From Takakia lepidozioides (lineage: Eukaryota > Streptophyta > Takakiopsida > Takakiales > Takakiaceae), in contig CM060732.1 in NCBI GenBank assembly GCA_030704615.1, forward strand, positions 16,492,001 to 16,556,000: a stretch of DNA of 64,000 nucleotides. The letters run 5' to 3'. Below the pieces are notes generated by a model. The model did no database searches, was not told where the DNA came from, and saw nothing but the letters and a program-made list of their open reading frames with translations. Shown piece after piece: positions 23,532 to 34,859 of the stretch. Position numbers and translations under genes: made by a program. Position 1 is the stretch's first letter. Each line of letters begins with the position of its first letter.

Positions 23532-26500
23532 TCAAGAACTATTGGAACTACTTCCAGAGTCTGCAACAATATCATCTATGAACACAGCAGCCCATCCGCG
23601 ACGTTTTTTTTTTCCGCGACCCCCATGGAGAGGCGAATACATTGTTTGTTGGGACAACACCCGTGCGCAAGCTTCCGCGTAAACCGGCAAGCGGTAAGCT
23701 CTAGGGGGACTCGGGGACATGTAGTATCCTTGGAAACCGAAAGGTGTCTGCGTATTCGATGACTGGTGCCAAACTCTGGAAAGCAAGAAGAGGAATGGTG
23801 GTAGATGTTATCATCCAGAAATAGACAATGTAAGCAACCATCTGTCGAACGGGAATGACACAAGGAAATGCAACATATTTTGCATGACTAGAGCCGAACT
23901 TACTCACACTCAAAATCGAAGTCCACGTCGAGATCCTCGTCAGGCGCTTTGGGCTCCTCAAGAAGTCCCTCCGTGGATGGGGCAGAAGTAGTGCCCGACT
24001 CAAGCTGATGAAGCTCGCTTGAGAAGAGCTCCGTATCAGCCTCCATGCCAAAGAAGTGCCTTCCGGCGCTTTTGCACGCATGAAAAGATGCTCCTGCAAA
24101 TCGAAGATGAACGAGAAATCAAAACAAGGCTTCCCTAAGCTCCCTGCCCACATTTCAAACACGGTGTTCAGGGCCCCACCTGTTCCCATAGACAAGTCAA
24201 CCACTCGTCCACCGTGACGGCTGCATGTCTCCACCAAAGTATGCATGAGAGCTGGGGATTTCTCCCGTGCACCTCTCCAAGGGACACAAGTTGACCTTTT
24301 CGTAGTTCGACCCGAGTCCACGTAATTGAAGATTACATCATCCTCCACAGGCTCGCAGGTGGGGTCAATGTGAGCTGCAAGGTCCCTCAACTGGAACTCA
24401 GCAATACCAGGAGGAAGAGTGTCCTTACGCACCCTCACCAGGCACAAAGCTTCGAACACCCGAGTCTGTCAATAATCACGAAGAGAGCATAAGGCAAAAG
24501 ACAAAACCTACTTTTGACATTTATTGAAGAACCACGAAACTTTAATTCAAAGGAACCAACTCACTTTCTGCCCCGGGAACTCGCCCTTCGCAAGAGGCAG
24601 AGTGTTGATGCATGTCCAAGTTTTGATGACACGAAACCCGGAAGCTTTCATGTAGCTGAAAATAGTTCTCTGTGCCGACATGTCCTTTGACTGCATGAGA
24701 AGAAGAGCCCCCGAGTCAGAAAGGAATTTGTTGCTGAATGAGAAAGCCCACTGCCAGTAACGAGAATCCGATTTGTTCCAAGTGGGGGTTGAATTGGAAG
24801 GCAACACATCAGGGACAGGGAAACCGTCAGGAATGTCCAGCACCACAAGGTTAGTCGCGTATGCCTGCTGAACTCCATTCACCCAATCTGGCCTTTTTGT
24901 GACCTACAGCCAAAAACAGGAGACAGTGTCACAAGCCCAATCCAGATCCAACAGGAAATCAATCCCCTCGACAAGCCAGAACAAGTTGCCAAAACAAAAT
25001 TATTCACACAACAGTTAAGACATATGTGCTTACCTGAGTGAGGAACGAAACAAGCATGTCCCATGATTTCGAGGGCACCCCTTTGAATGTGGACTTCCTG
25101 GATTCCATCATTGCCAGAAAACTTTCATTCACCACCTTACGATGGAACTGGCCCAAAACCCTGGATGGATGTTCTCTCGCATCAAAAGGCTGATCCCTCG
25201 ACTTTGTTGTTCTCCTATCCCTCCTAGTTGGAGAAGGCTGTCTTTTAGTGACCTCTGACGGGCCCTGTTCCTGCGGAGCTGCACTCTTCCCCTTCCCCTT
25301 CATATCCCCGGCAATCTTCCCCTTCCATTTTGGAGTAGCAGATTTCTTAGGCTCTTTTGCAGCCAGAGCAGCAATGATTTTGTCCTGAATGTCTTTGTCA
25401 GCCAGTGGGGCAAGTGCCGCGGCGTTGTCGTTAAGGTTTCTCAAAACAACTTCATCGAATGGTGTGTCCTGTTTTGGCAGATCAAGGTACCACCCACAGT
25501 CTCTGAAGTGCGCCCTACTCTACTCTCTGGCAATACCAGCCGTGTACATTGTCTTGTCATTGGAGGGGTCAGCCCATGAGTAGATGAAGTCTAGGTCATC
25601 GCTAAGGTACTTTCCTGGTATGAGGACATGATACATGTATCTGAATGTCACACACACCCAAAATCCAGACAGTCAATCGATCTGATCAGGACACAGATCA
25701 CACATCACGAAAAAGGTATTGGCATGTAGGTCAGTAACACTGATAAACTAACATTTGAAAGCCCGAATCAACCTTGCGTTGACGCAATGTTGATTCGAGC
25801 TGAAATGGAAAACACCAAATTTGGAGAACTGCACTTTCAACAAGCACCTACGAGAGGGAACCCATTATCCTAAAACATCTCATGCACAACATGGAACCCC
25901 AATCAACCTTGCGTTGACGCAAAGAAGATTGACGTATACACCTATGATAATGTAGCATTGAGAGAGACAGTGATTGACAACGGAATTCAACATTGCGTCA
26001 ACGCAAGGTTGTTTTCATTAACAGAGGAAATGGAAAACAGTGCTTGAAAACAACCATCCGAAGATCTGCTGGTATGGATATTCAACCTTGCATTGACGAC
26101 CTTAACTTCCCTACAATTGTATGGAAATTGGGGTACTTCTGTGGGACATTTCTAGCAATCCATACCGTCAAACAACGTTGCGTCAATGCAAGGCTGTTTG
26201 TTGGTACAGTGTAAGCTCTAAACAGCATTTCAAACAGACTCCAAACAGACTTTAAGTTCATCCTGGCAGCATTGGAACTAGAAACCACCAAAAAAACAGC
26301 CCAAGAACACAGGAAAACCTACATAGCCTGGCCCTTCATCAACCTTGCGTTGATGCAAGGTTGATTTGCCTGTCAATTTTTGCCCTTTCACATGCAGAAA
26401 AATGACATCATTGGATACACTAGGTACATGAAAGTGAAACCAAAACAACGGGATACAAGCTTGCGTTACCGCAATGTTGCTCGTCTGCACGTCTAGAGCC

Positions 26501-28015
26501 TTCAGAGGTCCCTAAAAACCTCCAAATTCGCAGTTCTACATGGAAAAAACGACACAAGAATACAGAAATATACACTTCAAATACCAGATTTGTTTCTTGG
26601 AGGTCACACCTGTACAACACTCGTTTCATTGTTTGCCTGCTGTTGTACAGGTTTTTGAATTCGTAGGACCTGGAGATTCCTTTGTCTCTCTCAAACTCCC
26701 TGAAGAAACAGTTGTTCCAGACAGTGAGCTTCCATCTCCTGATATAGGCCTCCAGTGTGATCCGGGGGCAAGCCATCTGGATTTTGTAGTCTGCCATTGA
26801 CTCCCCAAGTGTAGCCACCACTCGTTTTTCCAACTGCAGCAAGAAAGATCATAAGAATTGTGGAAAGAGCACGGAGCAGCACAAGCATTTGAAAATGGTT
26901 TTGTGGAAACCTTACCTGGCTCCAGAAGGTTGCTTTGTGTAGCCACTGGTCGAATGTGTGGTCGCTAACAACTTTTATTGCTTGTGTCTTTGAGTCCCTC
27001 TCAGGAGATGGGAACATGTTGGTGTCTCTCACAAGTGGATCAGAATTCCAGATCTCCAACCACCTAATTTTGGTTGAATTGTCCACCATTGAAATGGAAA
27101 GGCGATGCAGTTTCTCTTGGGTCATCTCTGGCTTGGAGCCATATTTGTCATAATGTGCTTTCACCTGTTCCAGAAATTCCGTGCCAAGACTTGGTTCTGC
27201 TATGCGGATTTGTTTGTCGAACGCACTCATGAGGTTTTTCCTTTGATTGTTCATCTCGAATTTCATAATGTCCTCAAGCCCAATTGCAGACCTCTGCTCT
27301 TCTGTGTGGGAAGCATAGTACTCTGCTTTCGCCTTCAAACCAGTTTTTGCTATTTCTTGTTGCATACATTACAAGGAGAAAGAATCAAACACTGCCATTT
27401 TTTGATAAAATTTGCAGTAACAACAATCAAACAGATGTCAAGAAGCTTACCGTGTACATGTAGTCAAGAAAAGCCTCCCTTGTCAGGCTGTACCATGTGC
27501 TTGTCTTCTTTTCAGCACACCTCTTAATCTGAGGACTGAGCACGTTTGTGAATGACTCCAGTGGCATCAGCCCTATCTTCTGGATACAGAATAGAGTGTG
27601 GCAGAGATTTGTTGTCACATGGGAGGTTTCGTTGGACCTGGAAAAACCTTCAACTCATAAGATGATTTCTAATTGTGCAAACGCAGATCGGAACGGGAAT
27701 AATGTTGGTAACTTACTTGTTTATGTCGTGCATGGCTGACAAGAGCTGCGTGACACGTCCTTTGTGGTCGAGTACCATGGAAACCACGCTCCAGTGCCAT
27801 TTGATCTCGTCCGAGTGCAAGCTTGAAATGTAATCCATCTAAGCAAGCAGTCTATGGTTCCCATCCCAGACAAAAAACATCTTTCCCATAAACGTTTTTG
27901 TGGAGGCCTTTTTGGACAGCTTGAACTCAAACTCCCTGTTTACATCCCGCCAACATGCATCCCAACTTTGCTCTATGTCCTCTGTTACAAGACACTCCTC
28001 TCCTTTCGTAAACTG
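23532..28015 (-). pseudogene. ParB-MTase gene, copy F (5' truncated)
   Basis: Exons on the minus strand, approximate: 28015-27721 (end of the ParB-like domain, M-F-F-V-W-D-G-N-H-R-L-L-A), 27640-27430, 27362-26935, 26838-26600, 25640-25036, 24900-24565 (L-V-V-L-D-I-P-D-G, then F-L-S-D-S-G-A-L-L-L-M), 24465-24176 and 24093-23905 (V-V-D-L-S-M-G-T-G-A-S-F-H-A-C, motif I, split by an intron; then F-F-G-M-E-A-D), and 23740-23532. Splice sites such as ACAG|GTGGGG and GCAG|GAGCA fit. Two in-frame stops are both TAG where copy C has Trp (about 27840 and 25525). The first coding exons are replaced by a retrotransposon ORF abutting at about 28010. The middle and methyltransferase-like parts are otherwise open. 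Function inferred as for the other copies. Confidence 0.75.
25740..26480. repeat. Intronic palindrome cluster (gene F), TTGCGTTGACGCAA type
   Basis: Seven sites of AACCTTGCGTTGACGCAA, its inverse TTGCGTCAACGCAAGGTT or decayed forms, near 25770, 25910, 25995, 26085, 26170, 26340 and 26465, usually 80-150 bp apart. All fall in one intron. The core GCGTTGACGC is shared with the larger satellite of gene C (GTGTGCGTTGACGCACAC). Confidence 0.8.
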
Positions 28016-29951
28016 CCTCCGACTCTGTATGTAATACGTTCACTTCTTGCAACTTGCCCTCATGCTTCACCTGCAATTGGTATAACTGTTGTTTATGTGC
28101 CTCATGCAACTGGTCCTGCTCGAGGCCTGCTTCAATCAAATGTCCCTTGGCCAACTGCAAGGCAGCCTTTGTGTCCTCCAACTCTTGCTGTAACTGGAGA
28201 TTGACCTCCTCATCTACCTTGTTAGCACACTCAGTGGCAATTCAAGCCTCAAACTCCTTCCTGAGTTCCTCCCTCAAAGCTGCCAATTGGGTAGATGGAA
28301 CATGGGATTTCACATAAGTGCCCAACAAATTAAGTGTCCTGCTTATGGAACTCATAAGCATGGCCTGCTGGGGGTCATCATGGTGAACTTGCTGCTGTTC
28401 TCCCTGATCCTCCACAGTGTGATGCCTCACCAACCATTCAGGCCATTGCCCCACCAGATCCTCTTCCTAAGCCACCTCATCCTCCACAGGTGTTGCAGTG
28501 TCCTTATATTCTACCCCTGGTACCTCCGTCACAAGTGTGGGGATTACATGCACAGCAGGGTTTTCCCTGGACAAACGCTGCACCTCTAGAACCACTGATT
28601 CCCTTACCAAGCCAGAGTTTTCATAGAGAAGGTCACCCTTCTCAATTTCAGCCACAACCTGCTCTGTAGTGGGAATGTCCAACCTTTCGCCGTCCAGAGC
28701 AATTGGGGGTGGTGTCACAGCATGTTCTAACTGTGGAACCTCTAAGACAACTGAGTCAACTGGTTGTGGTGGCTGTGGTACCGAATTGACTTCCTTTTCC
28801 CTCTCCGAAGGCCGTGCTTCCAATAATAATAGCCCCCTGTGCTGCTGTGCCCCATCCTGCACAAGAGCTTGGGAAACATCTCCTTTTGTATTCCGTGAAG
28901 CCAGTGGATCCGCCACTACAGTCATACCCCGCTTCTGTCTCTTAGACTGGTGTTGCCCTGCCAGTCCACCCTCACTATGTGAGGAGCCCTGCTCTTCAAT
29001 TGCAGTGGTTACTGCCTCAAATACTCCCATCTCCTTACGTTCCCGAGTATCAAGTATGCAAGAGTCAAGAATGATTTGGGCAATGACTGGACCAGACACA
29101 ATGATCGGAGACTTAGCAGCAGTGCCCTATAACCTCTTCATCTCGTCCACCAGACCATTGTACATTAACTCCGCCGAAGCTACATCCTCTCCCCTCAAAG
29201 CTTTCAGGATCTCCTCTGTGAATGACCTGCTCAAATATTGTTGGTTCTGTTTCATGGCAAACAGAACGTTCAATATTTGGCCAACTTCTCTGAGCCCTGG
29301 GTACTCGGCTTTGGTACAAGCGTAACCTTGAGTCTTAAAGAAACTCCCTTCTTGGAACAAATTCCCTATTTGCAATCTTGCCATGTGCTCATCCACATCC
29401 ACATGACCCGATGGCAAATCAAACAATTGCTGCAAGTACTGGGGAGTAATTTCTATATCTACTCCCCTCACCTGGGTAACTCCTGTTCGAGGTTCAAAGT
29501 TCTGAAGAAATTGAATCATATACTGCTGATGATGCAAGGACCAGTCCTTGCGTAGCAGCCCCTCCAATTACAACTCCCTCAGCAGCTGCACTGCCTGCGG
29601 TGTAGCAATTGTTTGCTTCTGCAGAATCGTGGTGCTCTTCACCCTGATATCCTCCATTTCCCTCATTCTCTTTATTCTAGACAAACAAAAAGGCCTTGTT
29701 TGAAACAGCTAAAGGAAAGCTTGCAGGGCAAAGAGCATAAAGGTATGGTTGGCACAGAATGGAACAGGTAAGTGCGTGTAAGCCTGTGGGGCTTGCAAGT
29801 ATCGAGTGAGAGAAAATGTACTCTCAATTTGTCCATCCTTGCGCCACTGCGTGAGAAGTAAAGCGAGCGTGTAATCCGTTACATCCGCCATAGCTACAAA
29901 GCTAGTGCTTTGATTGCCCCTCCCGTCAAGACACTGGCTATTCGGAGCCAC
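28010..29951 (-). pseudogene. Retrotransposon accessory ORF (plant-transposon-protein-like), long copy
   Basis: The minus strand from about 29891 encodes a protein beginning M-A-D-V-T-D-Y-T-L-A-L-L-L-T-Q-W, then a conserved block near 29300-29600 (L-H-H-Q-Q-Y-M-I-Q-F-L-Q, V-R-G-V-D-I-E-I-T-P-Q-Y-L), then a low-complexity middle and a glutamine/leucine-rich coiled coil (28010-28250). It matches the ORF at 58074-59948 that follows the Ty3 pol. Reading is broken by stops near 29640, 29570, 29130, 28465 and 28240. The pattern 'V-R-G-x-x-I-x-x-T/S' near the N-terminal third recalls the putative plant transposon protein domain; that assignment is tentative. It abuts gene F at 28010 and the element C terminus at 29960. 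Confidence 0.55.
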
Positions 29952-29959
29952 CCCGACTC

Positions 29960-30075
29960 GGGGGGTGCTATTCCGTGAGCCTGGAGCCGTGAGCCTGTGA
30001 GCCCAGGAAACCGTGAGCCCAGCACAGGCTCACGCCACGTCAGCATACATACAGGGCCTATTTCCGCGGGTGTCA
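29960..30075. mobile_element. 3' terminus of the element carrying gene C
   Basis: GGGGGGTGCTATTCCGTGAG is followed by repeated GTGAGCC and GGCTCACGCCACGTCAGC. It fits the terminal consensus of the other elements and lies about 590 bp beyond the 3' end of gene C. The opposite end is lost where the LTR-like segment begins at 39333. The stretch 30076-30665 holds no recognisable gene. Confidence 0.6.
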
Positions 30076-33000
30076 CCTATTTCCGCGGGTTGATCAGCCA
30101 TTTCCCGGGAATGCAGAGTGGATATGTTACATCCATTGTATCCATTGCATCCATGCAGACGTTATCAACATACCAAGCCCTCACAAGTTTATGTGGGTAC
30201 GTTGTGAGGAGGTGCACACTGACATGATCTAAAGCGGATCCCTACGAAATCTTTTCTTACTCACCACCCTTGCGAACATGCCAGGTATGTGCGGGAGCAT
30301 CATGGATGCTCATTAGATTTGAGAATGCCTCACAGCTCTTTGATGAGGTGGACTTCACCGTGATGGATTCACCAACCATTCTTCTAGCAGGAATGGTTTG
30401 GAGACCAACGACCAAATGATGCGAGAATGTTGTACACGAACCAAAGTCGTTTGTTTGTTTTTGCAATGCACTCAAGTCTGTGAGGTCCAGAAAACACTAA
30501 ATAGATTGAAGGAACAATCCGGGCAGTCCATGCAACCCCCATCTCCAACAATAGTTTGTTCCCATTAATGTGCATTCCACGCACACATTGCAAACAGGAC
30601 AACAAGGACACACAACCATCCCATTTCAAATTTGGCCCCGAATAAAACCAAAAGAAAACTTCATATCAAGTGTCACAGTCATCAGAATCAGTCTCGACCT
30701 CCTGTGCTATGTCATCCACAAAGATTCTGGCCCCAACACCACGTCTTCTACCACGGCCGTCGATGGGTGGACTCCGAGTGCTATGAACGGTCATGCTAGT
30801 TGCGAGTGCCTCCGCATAGACAGGTAGCATGCAAGACCGAGGAGGACTAGAAAGAAGTCCAAATAGGTGTGATAGCCCTGGAGGGCAAGTGGAAGCACGC
30901 GGACTCCTGCACATGTCGACAAAAACCCATTCAGAACACAATATGCAATACACAAGTCCAACGAAGAGGATGTCTGCCATGTGAACTTTGCCTCAAGAAC
31001 AATGATTCTCGATATTGAAACAACAATGCAAGCATCCACAGGTTGAACTTACTCACAAGCAAAGTCGGAGTCCAGATCCTTGTCGGAAGTCTCCTCTGTA
31101 TCAATATCAGCAGGACAGGGCTTCGAAAGGACTTGAGAAGTGTGTCCACCCAAACCCATCAGGAGGTTCTTGTAAATCTCAGCATCCCCTTCAATCCCAA
31201 AGAGATGTCGCGCACTGGCCTTGCAAGCGTGGTACGAAGCACCTGCAGTGGAATAGAATGAAGGAAGCAGACATTGAAGACACATTTGGAACGGTGGGAA
31301 GTACTGAAAGTGCAAGCTCAATCAAACCTCATGAAATCTGAATGTTGAAGAGACGAACCTGTGCCCATTGACAAATCCAGAACTCTGGCGTCTGTGTAGG
31401 TGCAGCACTCCACAATCGTTTGAATGAAAGTCGGGCTCCTCTCCCTCGCCCCTCTCCAAGGAACCCCATTCCCCCTTCGCAAGCAGACGTTGCTGTCGAC
31501 GTAGTTGTGGTGCATGTCATCCGTGGGAGGATCTGTCCTGTCGTCTATGAACTTGCCCCCATGAGTGATGGCGAACTCCGAAATGCCGGCCGGAGTCGTT
31601 GGTGGATGCACTTGGACGAGACAAACAGCTTCAAACAAACGAGTCTGCGAACAACACATCCACGAGGAACTAAGAAGCTTCAAAAATCAGGCCCCTACAT
31701 ATGAGTTCGAGCGACCTACACAACTCCATCCGAGAACCACCAAGAAGAGGAAGAAGAAGGCAAATTTACCATCTCTCCCGGACGATCCCCCTTCGTAAGG
31801 TACATGCTGTTCACACAATTCCATGTCTTCAGGACTCTCATGCCCGAGGCTTTCAAATAGCTGGCAAGTGCATGGCGACAGCGAACGTCGGCGGACTGTA
31901 TGAGCACCAAAACGCCTGCATCGGACAGGAAAAAATTGCAAAAGGAGAAAACCCACCGCCAGTAGCGCTCATCAAAAGCATTCCAACCCGGACAAGCACC
32001 CAATGGAGGGACATCCGGGACTGCCAACCCATCAGGGATGTCCAAGATTATGAGTTCGGCTGCATATTGCTTCTCCTTCCCGTTCACCCAGGATTTGGTC
32101 ATTTTAGCCTGCAAACAAAATTACAATGGAATACTCAAGAGGATTGAAACGATCCATGCCCACAGCAGAGAAGAAACAAAAGAGAACACGCACCGTGCCG
32201 AGGAACTCCACAATCCTCTCCCACACTGGTGATGGCTCGCCCTTGTAATCAGATTTCTTGGACTCCATCATGGCAAGGAATCCAACGTTGGCCATCTCCA
32301 ACCTGGTAGGGCGAATGACCCTCGTCGGATGTTCCACTGCATGGTATGGGTCCTTGGGATCAACCACCCCCTTGTTATTTCCCACGGATCCCCTACCATG
32401 CGGTGGAGTCTGTTGGACATGCACCACTAGGCCAATATCTACAACACTTCCCTGCCCTTGTGCCACCTTCCCTCTACCCCTTCCTTTCCCCACAACACCA
32501 ACAACATCTTTTCCCTTTGCCTTTCTACCTCTACCCGGGGTATCCTGAGCGGGAGGCTCCTTCTTTGCCAGAGTCCTCAAATTTTGTTCATGAATGTCGA
32601 GGTCGGCTGCTGCGGCAGTGGCAGCAATTCGCTCATTCTCTCTCCTCAAAGACACCTCCGGAGCTGGGGTCTCAAAAGGAGGGCAATCCAAATACCAACC
32701 ACAAGAAGAAAGATTGTCTGGGCCCCAGTCATGCAAAATCCCAGTAGTAAACATGGTCTGGTTGCCAGCAGGGACAAGCCAGAGGTCCACGAAATCTGGA
32801 TGTTTGTCTAAGCAATTCTCTTCCATGAGAACAAACTTTATGTACCTGCAGGAACAGAGACAGCCTCATTATGCAATGCAATTATTGTCTCTCAGCTTTT
32901 CCATCACACCAGGAAGACCCCCTTAAACTGTATGCGTCACAGTACATTGCAACCACAGCACACTAAGTAGCCTGAACGGCCCAGGGTGTGCACCTGTAAA

Positions 33001-34859
33001 GGCATCGTTTCCAGGCTTCCTCTCCTTTTTCTTGCTGGTCAAGGTCATGTGTTCGACTGATGCCACCCTCCTTGCTGAACTCTCTAAAGAAACAAGAGTG
33101 CCACACTGTGGCTCTCCATTTCCTCATGTATGCTTCGAAGGAGACCTTTGGTGCTGTCATAGTGATGCCATAGTCAGCCAGCTGAGTATGCAGAACCGAC
33201 CGTGCCCTTTCTTCCAACTGCAAAACAATTCAAATGCAAGAATGAACCCAAAAACAATCACAGTGAATGTGAGAGGCAATGGAAAGAGAAGGACAGGAAA
33301 AGAGAAAAGAAAGTGACACAGGAAAGGACATCACACCTGGCTCCAGTAAGTGGCCTTGTGAAGCCATGTGTCCAGCACATTGTCACTGACAGGAATGACA
33401 CGATGGGTCTTCTTCTCTTTCTCCGGCCTGGGGAACATGTGGGTATCCCTAACTGTGGGATCGGAGTTCCATATCTGTAGCCACTTCACCTTCTGTTCTG
33501 AAGACACAACGGCGGTAGACAACCTGTGTAACTTCTCCTGGGCCATCTCTGGCTTGTCCGGCTTGTTATAATGGTTTTTTTTATCTCCAGGAGAAACTGC
33601 GATCCGAATGATGGGTCGGCAATTCTCAACTGCTTCACAAAAGCACTCATTATAGTCCTTCTTGTAGCGGTCATCTCTTTCTGGATGTGACTCTCAACCC
33701 CCTTTGCTGTCCTTCTCTCCTCAGGGGTTGACCTGTAGTATTCCAGTTTGCCACGCTCCCCTGCATCTGCAATGTCTTGCTGCAAGGGAATGCACGAGAG
33801 TTGCATCAACCCAAGGGCAAGGGAAACAAACAGAAACAAACATGTGAAAGCAGGAATATGGAAAGGGCAGATGAAGGAAGATGTATCTCACCGTGTACAT
33901 GTACTCCATGAAAGCCTCACGTGTCAATGAGTACCACGTTTCCGATGTCTTGGAGCTTTCGCACTTCTTGTACGTCTCTGCTGCAAGGATGGTCTTGAAG
34001 TTGGTCAAGGGCATCTGCCCGATCCTTTGTATCCTATACAGTGTGTGAACCAAACTCGTTTTGACATGCGATGTCTCCGTTCCTCTGCAGAATGATATCT
34101 GAAAGTCAGAATGAAATTCAAGGACTTTAATCAAAGAACCACGGAACTACAAGTGGAACATGTAGAATGAGAAACCAACCTGTTCACATCATTCATTGTC
34201 GTCAGAAGACCCATCATGTTCCCCTCACAATCCAGCACCATCGATCGAACAGAGTAATGCCACTCTTCCTCTTGTGAGTGCAGCCTCCCAATGACAGCCA
34301 TCCATGCAAGCAACCGGTGGTTCCCATCCCAAACGTGAAACATCTTCCCCGAGAATGCATGGGTGGAAGGTTTCCTGGAGAGAAGAAGTTCGAAGGATTC
34401 ATTCACCTGTCTCCAAATAGGATCCCAGGAGTCCACGATTGACTCATCCACAAGGAGCTCATTGCCTTTGGAATCCTTTGTACAAACGTAAAACACTGCG
34501 GATCCATCCAAATACCCATGAACAAACTCGGCCTCTAGTTTGAGAATGTCCTTGATGAGGGGTGGTCGAACGACGGGCATGGAAACCAACTTACACAGGG
34601 GAATCTTCAACCTCCCACCCGGGGCAAGCATACTTTGCACCACAAGCTGAGAGTTTACCTTCTGACCCCCCAGCATCTCAGCGGCTTTGCTTTCATAGAA
34701 CTCATCGTCAACATCAACAATGATCTCCTTCCCCAACCCCGAAGGGATCTCCTCCGCCACACTTTGCATCTTCTCCTGCAGGGTTGTCCATTCAAATTGA
34801 TATAAGAGTGAGGCATGAGACGATGGTGTTTGAGCATGGCAGACAGGCCATGTGTGGAA

